Shown: one piece after another, positions 1 to 8,242 of the stretch
Position numbering within the stretch: the stretch's first letter is position 1
Layout of the letters: the number at the start of each line of letters is the position of its first letter
NCBI RefSeq assembly: GCF_002251755.1
Contig: NZ_NOXT01000123.1
Span: 1 to 57,278, forward strand
Direction of reading: 5' to 3'
Origin: Sandarakinorhabdus cyanobacteriorum
GTDB lineage: Bacteria; Pseudomonadota; Alphaproteobacteria; Sphingomonadales; Sphingomonadaceae
DNA: 57,278 nucleotides
Translations under genes and position numbers: made by a program
Notes under the pieces: generated by a model
What the model was told of the DNA's origin: nothing
Seen by the model: the letters and a program-made list of their open reading frames with translations, nothing else
Databases searched by the model: none

Positions 1-195
1 CCGGCGCGGTGCTCAGCTGAGTTAATGGAGGTGCCCACCTTCATTTCCGGCTATCTCTATGACGCGCTGGTGGCCGATGGCCATGCCGCATGGGGCTATC
101 TGTCGATGACGGCGGTGAGCGTGGTTGGCCTGGTGCTGGCGATCATGCTCTGGGTGACGCGGGAACGGCCGACAGCGGCGATGGCCGCAGCCTGA
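1..195 (+). CDS. MFS transporter, C-terminal fragment
   Basis: Open from the window edge to a TGA at 193-195, giving 64 residues. The segment ISGYLYDAL followed by SMTAVSVVGLVLAIMLWV reads as the last loop and last membrane helix of a major facilitator superfamily permease, then a short basic and alanine-rich tail. The ISGYL wording is reminiscent of AmpG-type muropeptide permeases, but too little is present to name a substrate. It converges on the Anbu gene with 9 bases between the stop codons. Confidence 0.6.
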   Translation, partial: PARCSAELMEVPTFISGYLYDALVADGHAAWGYLSMTAVSVVGLVLAIMLWVTRERPTAAMAAA

Positions 196-204
196 TCCCG
201 GGCC

Positions 205-969
205 TCAACTGCGCAATTCCTGTTCCGGCTGGCTGGCATATTGCGGCAGCGGGATGGCGGCGGCGGCGGCGCGCAGGGCGTTCGACCAGCGGTTGTTGAG
301 CTCGGAATAATAGGCGTCATCGGCCTCGATGCGGTGGATCAGTTCCAGATCGGACACGCCGGTGCGGATGGTGGCAATGTCGATCGGCAGGCCGACCGCC
401 AGGTTGGAGCGCATGGTGGCGCTGAACGAGATCAGCGCGATCTTCATCGCTTCGGCGATCGGCGTTTCATAGGTGAGCATGCGATCGAGCACCGGCTTGC
501 CATATTTGGTCTCGCCAATCTGCAGGAACGGCGTGTCGGACTGGCATTCGATGAAATTGCCGGCGCCATAGATCAGGAACAGCCGCGGTCGCCGCCCGCC
601 GATGCTGCCAGCCAGCAGCAGCGTGGCATCGGTGTAGACATTGTCATCCTTCACCACCCGCTCAATCTCGGCCTTGGCGTCAGACAGCGCCTGGCCGACC
701 AGCTGGGCGGCGCGGAACACGGTGGGCACATCGGCCAGCGTTTCCTTCTCGCCAGTGTCGGGCATCACCACGCCCAGCGCGACGCGGGACAAGGCGCTTT
801 GCGTGACCGAAAGGGAGCCGGCCGATGCGCACATGATCACCCGGTCGGGCCCATGCTCCATCACCCGCAACTTGCGGTAGCTGCTGATATTGTCGACGCC
901 GGCGTTGGTGCGGGTGTCGGCCATCAAGACCAGCCCTTCGCGCACCAGGATGCCGATGCAATAGGTCAT
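205..969 (-). CDS. Proteasome-like peptidase Anbu (HslV-related)
   Basis: 254 residues starting MTYCIGILV. Thr2, exposed after Met removal, is the expected N-terminal nucleophile of this Ntn-hydrolase family. The block RTNAGVDNISSYRKL is characteristic of Anbu (ancestral beta subunit, predicted proteasome-type protease). The longer open frame upstream was rejected because homologues begin at this Met. It is last in a minus-strand operon behind transglutaminase (61-base gap), alpha-E and ATP-grasp genes, the standard context of Anbu. Family knowledge: Anbu forms helical or ring assemblies; its substrate is unknown. The operon suggests turnover of a peptide or conjugate built by the ATP-grasp protein (inference). 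Confidence 0.93.
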   Translation of the reverse strand: MTYCIGILVREGLVLMADTRTNAGVDNISSYRKLRVMEHGPDRVIMCASAGSLSVTQSALSRVALGVVMPDTGEKETLADVPTVFRAAQLVGQALSDAKAEIERVVKDDNVYTDATLLLAGSIGGRRPRLFLIYGAGNFIECQSDTPFLQIGETKYGKPVLDRMLTYETPIAEAMKIALISFSATMRSNLAVGLPIDIATIRTGVSDLELIHRIEADDAYYSELNNRWSNALRAAAAAIPLPQYASQPEQELRS

Positions 970-1030
970 GTGGAATCCCCCAAAGCGATTTGCCCGAGTT
1001 TGCGCCGGCCGCGCCGGCCCGGCAAGGGGC

Positions 1031-1864
1031 TCAGGCCTGCGACTGCAGCTGGGTCTGGTTCGGCGCGGCCGCCGTGGTGGTGACAGCCACCGCCATGGTT
1101 TCCAGGCCGCCACCGCGCCGGGCGCCGCGCACCGGGGCGGCGTCGCGATAGTCCAGGCCCACGGCGACGCGCAGATAGGCTTCGGTGGCGCACATGCCGT
1201 TGGTGGGATCAAAGGCGACCCAGCCCAGATCGGGGATCAGCGCTTCGGCCCAGGCGTGGGCGGCCGGCTGGGTGATCAGGCCATCGCTGCGCACGAGATG
1301 GCCAGAGACATAGCGGGCCGGGATGCCAAGCGTGCGCACCACGCTGAGGAAGACATGGGCATAATCCTGGCACACCCCGGCCTTCAGTGCGAAGGCATGG
1401 GCGGCATCGCTGTGGCTGTGGGTGACATCGGGATCAAAGCTGAACTGTTCATAAAGCAGGGTGGTGAGCCGGTGGCAGGTGGCCAGCGCATCGCCGGCAT
1501 CGACCTGGCGGGCGAGGGCCTGCAGCGCATCATCGGGCCGGGTGAGATCGGTCTGGCGCAGGAACACCTGGAACGGCAGCGGTTCATAGCCGCCCGACAG
1601 CACGCCATGGCTTTCCACCGTGTCCACCTCCCCCGCAACATGGAGGGACAGGCGCTTTACCGGGCCATCGGGATAGAACATGTAGGTGATGTTGCCGAAC
1701 GCATCCTCGGCGCGCTTCAGATGGCCATCGACATCGGTGTCGATCCGCCAATGGACGATATGCTGCCCCTCGTGCCCCGCCGGCTGCACGCGCAGCAGCT
1801 GCAGCACGTCGCTGGCCGCATGGGCATATTCATAGACAGTGCGGTAATCGACCTTGATGCGCAT
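1031..1864 (-). CDS. Transglutaminase-like cysteine peptidase
   Basis: 277 residues. An N-terminal beta-rich domain (MRIKVDYRTVYEY, about residues 1-100) precedes a transglutaminase-core domain. The catalytic triad is visible: Cys165 in GVCQDYAH, His203 in HAWAEA, Asp219 in FDPTNG. Bacterial members of this family act as peptidases or amidases on amide bonds rather than as cross-linkers. The gene starts 9 bases after the alpha-E stop, so the two are probably translated from one message. The C-terminal 40 residues are alanine and threonine rich and not conserved. No signal peptide is visible, so a cytosolic role with Anbu is likely. Confidence 0.93.
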   Translation of the reverse strand: MRIKVDYRTVYEYAHAASDVLQLLRVQPAGHEGQHIVHWRIDTDVDGHLKRAEDAFGNITYMFYPDGPVKRLSLHVAGEVDTVESHGVLSGGYEPLPFQVFLRQTDLTRPDDALQALARQVDAGDALATCHRLTTLLYEQFSFDPDVTHSHSDAAHAFALKAGVCQDYAHVFLSVVRTLGIPARYVSGHLVRSDGLITQPAAHAWAEALIPDLGWVAFDPTNGMCATEAYLRVAVGLDYRDAAPVRGARRGGGLETMAVAVTTTAAAPNQTQLQSQA

Positions 1865-1873
1865 CTTCGCTCT

Positions 1874-2815
1874 TCAGAACAGATATTGTTCGGCGATGGC
1901 CTCGCCCAGGCGGTTGTTGTCGATGATGAACTGGGTCAGGAACTCGTGCAGGCCCTGGCCAAAGATCGCATCGATGTTGCCGCCGGCCAGCCGGGCATGA
2001 CCGGCACTGGCGAGGCGATGCGCCGGGCCGCGCCGGCCGCTGTGGCTGGCCAAAAGATCAAGGTGGCGCAGGATTTCGTCATAACAGGCGGCGAGGCTGC
2101 GCGGGATCTGCCGGTTGAGAATGAGCAGATCGGCGACCAGCCAGGGCTTCACACTGTCATTGTACACCCAGCGATAGGCCGTCATCGCCGAAACCGTGCG
2201 CAGGATCGTCGTCCACTGGAAATAATCCAGGCTGCCGCCCACCGGCTCGTCGCGCGGCAGCAGCAGATGATATTTCACGTCGAGCAGCCGGGCAGAATTG
2301 TCGGCGCGTTCGATGGCGGCGCCCAGATTGATGAACCAGAAGGCATCGCCGCGCAGCATGGTGCGGTTGGCGGCGCCGTCAAAGGCGGCCACAGCATGCT
2401 TCACATATTCGATCAGCTGCGCCAGCGTTTCACGGCTGGAAAGATGGGTGCCATAACGGCTGACCTCCAGCCAGGCCGTGTTGATCGCCTCCCAGGCTTC
2501 CTCGGTCAGCGCGGTGCGCACCGCCCGGGCGTTGGAGCGCGCGGCTTCGAGGCAGGAGCGGATGGAGGAGGGGTTGCCGGCGTTGAGGGTGAGAAACTCG
2601 GTTACCTCATGCTCGTCGATGGCAAGGCCGGTGGCGGCAAAGGCATCGATCTGGCAGGCGGCAGCCAGCGCCGATTCCCAGGCGTTGGACGCGCCGCCGT
2701 AAGAGGAGGGCAGGGCGGCCAGCCGCTGCGTCGCCTCGATCAAGCGGGCAGAAAAATCGGCCCGCTCCAGATAGCGGCCGATCCAGAACAGGTTTCCGGC
2801 GGTGCGGCTCAGCAT
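1874..2815 (-). CDS. Alpha-E domain protein
   Basis: 313 residues opening MLSRTAGNLFWIGRYLERAD, the hallmark start of the all-helical alpha-E family (DUF403). Further conserved blocks are RGDAFWFINLGAAIERADNS and LLPRDEPVGGS. No catalytic motif is known; the family always accompanies a circularly permuted ATP-grasp protein and is thought to help in the peptide-ligase reaction. It starts 4 bases downstream of the ATP-grasp stop and is followed after 9 bases by the transglutaminase, so this is a tightly coupled operon. Confidence 0.95.
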   Translation of the reverse strand: MLSRTAGNLFWIGRYLERADFSARLIEATQRLAALPSSYGGASNAWESALAAACQIDAFAATGLAIDEHEVTEFLTLNAGNPSSIRSCLEAARSNARAVRTALTEEAWEAINTAWLEVSRYGTHLSSRETLAQLIEYVKHAVAAFDGAANRTMLRGDAFWFINLGAAIERADNSARLLDVKYHLLLPRDEPVGGSLDYFQWTTILRTVSAMTAYRWVYNDSVKPWLVADLLILNRQIPRSLAACYDEILRHLDLLASHSGRRGPAHRLASAGHARLAGGNIDAIFGQGLHEFLTQFIIDNNRLGEAIAEQYLF

Positions 2816-2819
2816 GGCA

Positions 2820-4271
2820 TCAACCGTCTATGATCCAGGTGTCTTTGGTGCCGCCGCCCTGGCTTGAATTCACCACCAGGCTGCCAGCGGTCATCGCCAC
2901 GCGGGTGAGGCCGCCCGGCACGATGCGCACGCCGTCGCTGCCGGTGAGCACGAAGGGCCTGAGATCGACATGGCGGGCGGCGATGCCGCCATCGGTGGCG
3001 GTGGGGCAGGTGGAGAGCGCCAGCGTGGGCTGGGCGATGAATTTTTCCGGATTGGCCTTCAGCTTGGCGGCAAAGGCGGCGATCGTGGTTTTCGATGCGT
3101 GCGGGCCAACCAGCATGCCATAGCCGCCGGAGCCATCCACTTCCTTCACGACCAGTTCGGGCAGGTGATCGAGCACATACATCAGCGCTTCGGGCTCGCG
3201 GCAGCGCCAGGTCGGCACATTGGCCAGAATCGGTTCCTCGCCCGTGTAGAAGCGCACGATATCGGGCATGTAGCTGTAGATCGCCTTGTCGTCGGCGATG
3301 CCGGTGCCGACCGCGTTGGCCAGCGTGACATTGCCGGCGGCATAGGCCGACATCAGGCCCGGCACCCCCAGCATGGAGCCGGGGTTGAACACCAGCGGAT
3401 CGATGAAATCATCATCCAGCCGGCGATAGATCACGTCCACCCGTTGCGGGCCTTCGGTGGTGCGCATGAACACGATATCGTCGCGCACGAACAGGTCGTT
3501 GCCTTCCACCAGTTCGATGCCCAGCTTGTCGGCCAGGAAGCTGTGTTCATAAAAGGCGCTGTTGTATTGGCCCGGCGTGAGCAGCACGCAGGTGGGGTGG
3601 CTGCCGCGCTGCTTGCGGGGGGACACGCTGGCCAGCGTTTCCAATAGCTTTTCCGGATAGGTTTCAACCGGCGCCACCTTCACCTGATCGAACAGGTCGG
3701 GCACCAGTTTCAGCATCACCTCGCGGTTTTCCAGCATGTAGGACACGCCGGACGGGGTGCGGGCATTGTCTTCCAGCACGAAGAATTCATCCGGGCCGGT
3801 GCGCACCAGATCGATGCCGGCGATATGCACCCACACGCCGCCCGGCGGCTGACGGCCAACCATGTGCAGGCAATAGGCCGGGTTCATCAGCACCAGCTCG
3901 GCCGGAACGATGCCAGCCTTCAGAATCTCCTGCGCGCCATAGACATCGGCCAGGAACATGTTGAGCGCTGCCACCCGCTGCTTCAGACCCTTTTCCAGCC
4001 GCTGCCATTCCGGCCGGGTGATGATGCGCGGCACGATATCGAAGGGGATCAGCCGCTCGGTCGCCTGGGCATCGCCATAGACGGCAAAGGTGATGCCGAT
4101 GCGGCGGAAGAACAATTCCGCCTGTGCCCGCCGCGCCGCCATCAGTTCGGCCGGGCTGTCGGCCAGCCATTGCCGGATGGCGCGATAGGCGGCCGTCACG
4201 CCATCGGGCGACTGGCTGTTATAACCTTCGCCGGTGCCGAACATTTCATCAAAGGCTGGCAGCGCCTGCAT
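2820..4271 (-). CDS. Circularly permuted type 2 ATP-grasp protein
   Basis: About 483 residues. Conserved blocks include FFRRIGITFAVYGDAQATER, PFDIVPRIITRPEWQRLEKG, EDNARTPSGVSYMLENRE, NAVGTGIADDKAIYSYMPD and VVNSSQGGGTKDTW, all typical of this ATP-grasp subfamily. Family knowledge: such enzymes are predicted to ligate amino acids to a peptide or small-molecule acceptor. An ATG at 4286 is possible, but the ATG at 4271 has GGAGGGG immediately upstream and is preferred. It is first in the operon ATP-grasp, alpha-E, transglutaminase, Anbu. The natural substrate of the system is unknown. Confidence 0.93.
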   Translation of the reverse strand: MQALPAFDEMFGTGEGYNSQSPDGVTAAYRAIRQWLADSPAELMAARRAQAELFFRRIGITFAVYGDAQATERLIPFDIVPRIITRPEWQRLEKGLKQRVAALNMFLADVYGAQEILKAGIVPAELVLMNPAYCLHMVGRQPPGGVWVHIAGIDLVRTGPDEFFVLEDNARTPSGVSYMLENREVMLKLVPDLFDQVKVAPVETYPEKLLETLASVSPRKQRGSHPTCVLLTPGQYNSAFYEHSFLADKLGIELVEGNDLFVRDDIVFMRTTEGPQRVDVIYRRLDDDFIDPLVFNPGSMLGVPGLMSAYAAGNVTLANAVGTGIADDKAIYSYMPDIVRFYTGEEPILANVPTWRCREPEALMYVLDHLPELVVKEVDGSGGYGMLVGPHASKTTIAAFAAKLKANPEKFIAQPTLALSTCPTATDGGIAARHVDLRPFVLTGSDGVRIVPGGLTRVAMTAGSLVVNSSQGGGTKDTWIIDG

Positions 4272-4362
4272 TGCCCCTCCCGCCATGGTCTCGCCACTTT
4301 AGTGCGAAGATGAAGGCCGCAACGCAAGGATATTATTGCGTATGGTTCAGATAGCAGCTGGC

Positions 4363-5046
4363 TCAGATCAGGCCGGCCGCGCGCATCGAACTGTGGCCGG
4401 ATGCGCCGATGATGACATGATCATGGACGGCGAGGCCCAGATGCCGCCCGGCCTCGATGATGGCGCGTGTCATCTGGATATCGTCCCGGCTGGGCTGCGG
4501 ATCGCCCGATGGATGGTTGTGCACCAGCACCATGGCGGCAGCGCCCAGATCGAGCGCGCGCTTGACGATCTCACGCGGATAGACGGGGGCGGCGTTCACG
4601 GTGCCATCGTTCATCACCTCGTCGCGGATCATGATGTTGCGGTTGTTGAGGAAAATCACCCGGAATTGCTCGGTGGGCCGCTGCGCCAGGCTGGCATGGA
4701 GATAATCGAGCAGCGCCTGCCAGCCGCTGAGCACCGGTCGGTCGAGCGCCCTTGTCTTCAGTGCCCGCAGCATGACCGCCTCGACAAACTTGATCGCCGC
4801 CGCCGCGCCGTCCCCCAGGCCGTCCACCCGCTTCAGCTCTTCGGGTGTGGCGGCGATCAGCGCGGCCAGGCTGCCGAATTCATCGATCAACCGCTTGGCC
4901 AGCGGCTTGGTGTCCTGCCGCGGGATGGCGAGGGCGAGCAGATATTCCAGCAGCTCATAATCATGAAACCCATCGCCGCCGGCAGTCAGCAGGCGCTGGC
5001 GCAACCGCTCACGATGGCCGGCGGCGGAGGGGGCGTCGCTGGCCAT
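4363..5046 (-). CDS. radC: RadC family JAB/MPN-domain protein
   Basis: 227 residues. An N-terminal helix-hairpin-helix-like region (VDGLGDGAAAAIKF) is followed by a JAB1/MPN metalloprotease-fold domain. The JAMM signature is seen as H176-N-H178-P-S-G-D with a downstream acidic residue in PSRDD. Annotated historically as a DNA repair protein, but its real activity is unresolved. The gene starts 3 bases after the stop of the exported protein upstream, so the two share a transcript. Confidence 0.95.
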   Translation of the reverse strand: MASDAPSAAGHRERLRQRLLTAGGDGFHDYELLEYLLALAIPRQDTKPLAKRLIDEFGSLAALIAATPEELKRVDGLGDGAAAAIKFVEAVMLRALKTRALDRPVLSGWQALLDYLHASLAQRPTEQFRVIFLNNRNIMIRDEVMNDGTVNAAPVYPREIVKRALDLGAAAMVLVHNHPSGDPQPSRDDIQMTRAIIEAGRHLGLAVHDHVIIGASGHSSMRAAGLI

Positions 5047-5049
5047 GGC

Positions 5050-5553
5050 TCAGGGCGTCGCGGCTGCCGGCATCAGATCTTCGGCCAGCACCGCATCCAC
5101 CAGGGCGCCGGCCTTCAACCGGGCATTGTTGCCACGGGCAAACGGCCCCCAGGGCGTGAGCGCGGCCGTGGCCAGAACGATCTGCAGCGAACCATCGCGG
5201 CCCTTGTCAGCCAGAGCATCGGGCTTCGCCGGCGCGATCCTGATCGGCCGGCCATCCACTTCGATGTGCAGCAGCCGGGTTTCCAGCTTGCCGGCCTTGC
5301 CACCCATGCCGCTGCCGCTGGCACTCACCACCTCGCCCCAGGCCTGGGCACCGCGTGGGATCACCACGGCCTCGCCTGCCACAACCGCAGTTTCAAGGCG
5401 CAACAGGAACCGGTCACCGGGCTTTGCCGTCCGTGTGCTCACCTCGTTCCACACCATGAGTTTCAAAGGCGTGCCGGTGGTGGCCAACGGGGCAGGCTGG
5501 GCGCTGGCCATGCCGGCCATCAGGGCGAGGCCTGGAACAATGAAGAATCGCAT
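5050..5553 (-). CDS. Exported protein of unknown function
   Basis: 167 residues from the ATG at 5553. MRFFIVPGLALMAGMASAQ is a clear signal peptide, so the longer upstream frame is not used. The mature part has a beta-rich pattern (KPGDRFLLRLETAVVAGEAVVIPRGAQAWGEVV) resembling the small TrbI-like or surface-layer beta barrels that describe resistance to change in temperature or acidity, but no family is certain. It lies directly upstream of radC with a 3-base gap. Confidence 0.75.
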   Translation of the reverse strand: MRFFIVPGLALMAGMASAQPAPLATTGTPLKLMVWNEVSTRTAKPGDRFLLRLETAVVAGEAVVIPRGAQAWGEVVSASGSGMGGKAGKLETRLLHIEVDGRPIRIAPAKPDALADKGRDGSLQIVLATAALTPWGPFARGNNARLKAGALVDAVLAEDLMPAAATP

Positions 5554-5624
5554 GACGAAATATTGCCCCAAGCCGGCGAAGCTGTCAGCAATTCCCTGCC
5601 GCATTGGCCAAACAGGAGAACAAC

Positions 5625-6035
5625 ATGGGATCGCATATTCGTGCCGCCCTGGCTGCAATCGCTGTCGTGATTGCTGCACCGGTGGTTGCCAAGGCACCGG
5701 CCAAGAACTTCGTGGTGGTGAATGAAACCGTTGGCGTGCCCGTGTTTCCGGGCGATTTCACCGATCGTCCCTATGATGTGATCGGCGAAGTCCAGGCCGG
5801 GGTGCGCAAGGCCACCATCTTCAGCAAGGAAGCCAGCCAGGAAAAAATCTACAAGGAGCTGTGGGAACGCGCCGAAAAGCTGGGCGCCGATGCAGTGATC
5901 AAGGCCCAATATGGCAATTCGCACGTGACGGCGATGAGCTGGGGCAAGACCAACGCCACCGGCGTTGCCATCAAATTCAAGCCTGCTCCGGCGACGCCGG
6001 CCACCCCGGCCACCCCGGCCACGCCAAACCCCTGA
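5625..6035 (+). CDS. Exported YbjQ/RcsF-like small protein
   Basis: 136 residues from the ATG at 5625, which has AGGAGA upstream; the earlier in-frame ATG lacks this. Residues 1-28 form a signal peptide ending near VVAKA. The core VIGEVQAGVRKATIFSK and LWERAEKLGADAVIKAQYG resembles the YbjQ/RcsF fold, in which a small domain handles metal or envelope signals (inference by pattern). It ends in a proline/alanine/threonine tail with four tandem PAT units, encoded by near-identical GCCACCCCG-type repeats. The 3' end overlaps a convergent membrane-protein frame. Confidence 0.75.
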   Translation: MGSHIRAALAAIAVVIAAPVVAKAPAKNFVVVNETVGVPVFPGDFTDRPYDVIGEVQAGVRKATIFSKEASQEKIYKELWERAEKLGADAVIKAQYGNSHVTAMSWGKTNATGVAIKFKPAPATPATPATPATPNP

Positions 6036-6367
6036 CCTGTGCCGGCGGCGATGGCGGCGCCGCACAGGGCGCCCACCAGCACGCCGCCCGGCCCGGTGAT
6101 GAAGATGCCCAGCAGCGGGCCCAGATTGCCGCCATCAAACAGCATCGGGCCGATATAGCCGCCCAGAAAGCCGATCAGGCCGCACCAGCCGGCGCCCAGC
6201 ACCGCACCGCGCACGATCGGGTGCCGGCTGCCGCTGCCCAGCCAGGTCACGGCGGCCAACCCGGCGGCTGCCGCGCTGCCGACCGAGGGGCCGAGCACGA
6301 TGTTGAACGCCACAAATCCGGCCAGCGCAGCCAGCAGGGAAAGGGCAAAGCGTCCAAAGCCGTGCAT
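5849..6367 (-). CDS. Small multi-spanning membrane protein
   Basis: 172 residues. Four hydrophobic, glycine-rich segments (ALSLLAALAGFVAFNIVL, GSAAAAGLAAVTWLG, VLGAGWCGLIGFLGGYIG, LLGIFITGPGGVLVGALCGAAIAA) look like membrane helices. No family was recognised. The last third runs antisense across the PAT repeat of the convergent exported protein, where it reads as AGV repeats, so the true end could be earlier in evolution or the C-terminus may be non-conserved. No convincing ribosome binding site precedes the ATG at 6367. The membrane part looks real; exact limits are uncertain. Confidence 0.45.
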   Translation of the reverse strand: MHGFGRFALSLLAALAGFVAFNIVLGPSVGSAAAAGLAAVTWLGSGSRHPIVRGAVLGAGWCGLIGFLGGYIGPMLFDGGNLGPLLGIFITGPGGVLVGALCGAAIAAGTGQGFGVAGVAGVAGVAGAGLNLMATPVALVLPQLIAVTCELPYWALITASAPSFSARSHSSL

Positions 6368-6460
6368 CGGTGCAGCATAACCGCAACGGCCGGCCGGGCC
6401 AATGCTTGCCGTCGGGAATGATCAATGCCAGTCTTGCCCGCCCGGAAAAGGAGAGCCGCC

Positions 6461-7237
6461 ATGCACAAGGTGGACCGCGTGTTTGGGGAGAAGTTCCTCA
6501 CCGCGATTGATGATTTCTATCGCTATGGCGTGCATCTGCTGTTCAACGAATGGTGGGAACAGGCGCCACAAGACGCCATCGACAAATATGTGGCGGCGAT
6601 TGTCGATCATCCCGAGCAGGGCCCGCTGGCGGCGGCCGGCTGGATGGCGCCGGATTTCAGCCTCGCCATGGTTGCCGATTGCGCGCCGGGCACGCTGGGG
6701 GCGGCCTGGCATGAGCATATGATGGTGAACGGCCTGGCCGAGAAACTCGCCGCCGGCTATGCCGGGCTCATCGCCGATTTCGAAGCCAGCGGCAAGCTCA
6801 ATCGGTTGCCGCCCGTGCTGAAATACAAGGTGCTGCGTGGGTATCAGACGCACGATCTTCACCATGTCCTCACCGGCTATACCACCCAGCCGCTGAACGA
6901 ACTGGCGCTTCAGGCCTTTGGTCTCGCCCAATCCGATTATCCCTATGCCGCCATGACCCTGTCGGTGATCATGGGCCACGCCACGCTGGTCGATCCCTGG
7001 CTGATCCAGCCGGCGATGGATGCCATCACCGATGGCTGGGCGCTGGGCCGCCGGGCGCGCTCCATCCAGTTCGTCGATTTCGAAAACCAGATCCATCGCC
7101 CGCTGGCCGACATCCGCGCCGAATATGGCCTCACCCGCGATGCGCCGTTCGTGCCGCTGATGCCACGCGTGTCGGAACTGGTCGCGGGCGAGCTGGAGGT
7201 GCAGGAACGGATGCGCGCGGCGGCCAGCGCGGCCTGA
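6461..7237 (+). CDS. Coq4 family ubiquinone biosynthesis protein
   Basis: 258 residues from the ATG at 6461, which has AAGGAG nine bases upstream. The family's metal-binding signature HDxxH-x11-E is exact: HDLHH, eleven residues, then Glu in PLNE. Family knowledge: Coq4 supports C1 modification of the ubiquinone head group and organises the biosynthetic complex at the membrane. YRYGVHLLFNEWWEQAP and LYGLARDAPF-type blocks also fit. Its stop is directly adjacent to the stop of the convergent hydrolase gene. Confidence 0.85.
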   Translation: MHKVDRVFGEKFLTAIDDFYRYGVHLLFNEWWEQAPQDAIDKYVAAIVDHPEQGPLAAAGWMAPDFSLAMVADCAPGTLGAAWHEHMMVNGLAEKLAAGYAGLIADFEASGKLNRLPPVLKYKVLRGYQTHDLHHVLTGYTTQPLNELALQAFGLAQSDYPYAAMTLSVIMGHATLVDPWLIQPAMDAITDGWALGRRARSIQFVDFENQIHRPLADIRAEYGLTRDAPFVPLMPRVSELVAGELEVQERMRAAASAA

Positions 7238-8242
7238 TCAGGCCGGCGGCACCTTTTTCAGCAGCCGGCACGCGCCCCCTTTCCGCAACGGCCCGGCCTT
7301 CAGCATCTCAACAACATAAGGCGCCATGCCGCCATTGTCGTGCGCCACATCGGGCACCAGCACGCAGCTCCAGCCAAAGCTGACCTTCGCGTCGGCGGCA
7401 GCGCTCGGCGCGGCGGCGAAAAACGCCATGCCGCGGGCCAGCCGGTGCGGGCCCTGGGCCATGGCTTCGGGCTGGCGCGGCAGGCTGCTGTGGTTGGGAT
7501 CATTGTCGGCCGTGCCCTGCATCAGCAGCATCGGCGCCGACAGCGCCCTGGCCGGTTGCCACAGGCCATCGGGCAGGCCGGCAACGCCAAACGGCCAGCG
7601 GCCAGGGCCGGTTGGCAAGGTGTAGCTGCCGGAATTGGCCGAAATCGCGCGGCTCATCTTGGCGCCGACGCCCAGCAGCACAAAGCGGTGCACGAACTGC
7701 GCGCCAGCCGAATGGCCAAGCAGCACATAGGATTTGGCCGCCAGTGCCTCGCGCGCCACCACCCGGTCAAAGATGATGTCGATCGCCGAATAGCTCCACC
7801 GCTCACGCGGACGCAGTTTGCCCTGCTCATCGAACACGGCGCCAAAATTATAATTCAGCGTGTCGGGAAAGGCGGCGCGGGTGAACTCCGGCACCACGAT
7901 CACGATGCCGGCGCGGGCCGCAATCTCCACCCATTCGGCGATGTAGCGATCGGCATCGCGGCCGATACCATGCATCACGAACATCACCGGGGCATCGGCC
8001 TTCGCGCCGGCCGGGCGCAGCAGCCACACCGGAATGGCGGCGCCGCCCCAATCATCCACCACAAACCGCTGCACCCCCGCTCTCGCCAGCGCCGCCGGCA
8101 CCGCCGCAATGCCGCTATCAGGCACCCGCCGGGCCGCCGGCACCTTCTCGAAATCCTGCAGCAAGGCCTTGATATCGGCCGGTTCCGCCATGGCAGGCGC
8201 AGCAGTGAGCAACAGGGACAACATCAACAGGCGGCGCATCAT
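7238..8242 (-). CDS. Exported alpha/beta hydrolase
   Basis: 334 residues. MMRRLLMLSLLLTAAPAMA is a signal peptide. The alpha/beta-hydrolase elements are present: oxyanion region MHGIGRD, nucleophile elbow GHSAG, an acid in QGTADND and His in VAHDN. The ATG overlaps the TGA of the upstream M14 peptidase by four bases, so translation is coupled. Probably a periplasmic esterase or peptidase working with the receptor/peptidase cluster upstream (inference). The frame is intact, in contrast to the two genes before it. Confidence 0.88.
   Translation of the reverse strand: MMRRLLMLSLLLTAAPAMAEPADIKALLQDFEKVPAARRVPDSGIAAVPAALARAGVQRFVVDDWGGAAIPVWLLRPAGAKADAPVMFVMHGIGRDADRYIAEWVEIAARAGIVIVVPEFTRAAFPDTLNYNFGAVFDEQGKLRPRERWSYSAIDIIFDRVVAREALAAKSYVLLGHSAGAQFVHRFVLLGVGAKMSRAISANSGSYTLPTGPGRWPFGVAGLPDGLWQPARALSAPMLLMQGTADNDPNHSSLPRQPEAMAQGPHRLARGMAFFAAAPSAAADAKVSFGWSCVLVPDVAHDNGGMAPYVVEMLKAGPLRKGGACRLLKKVPPA

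Noticed and set aside
968-2833. A 621-codon plus-strand frame over the transglutaminase and alpha-E genes
   Set aside because: Shadow frame with typical antisense composition; the opposite genes are certain.
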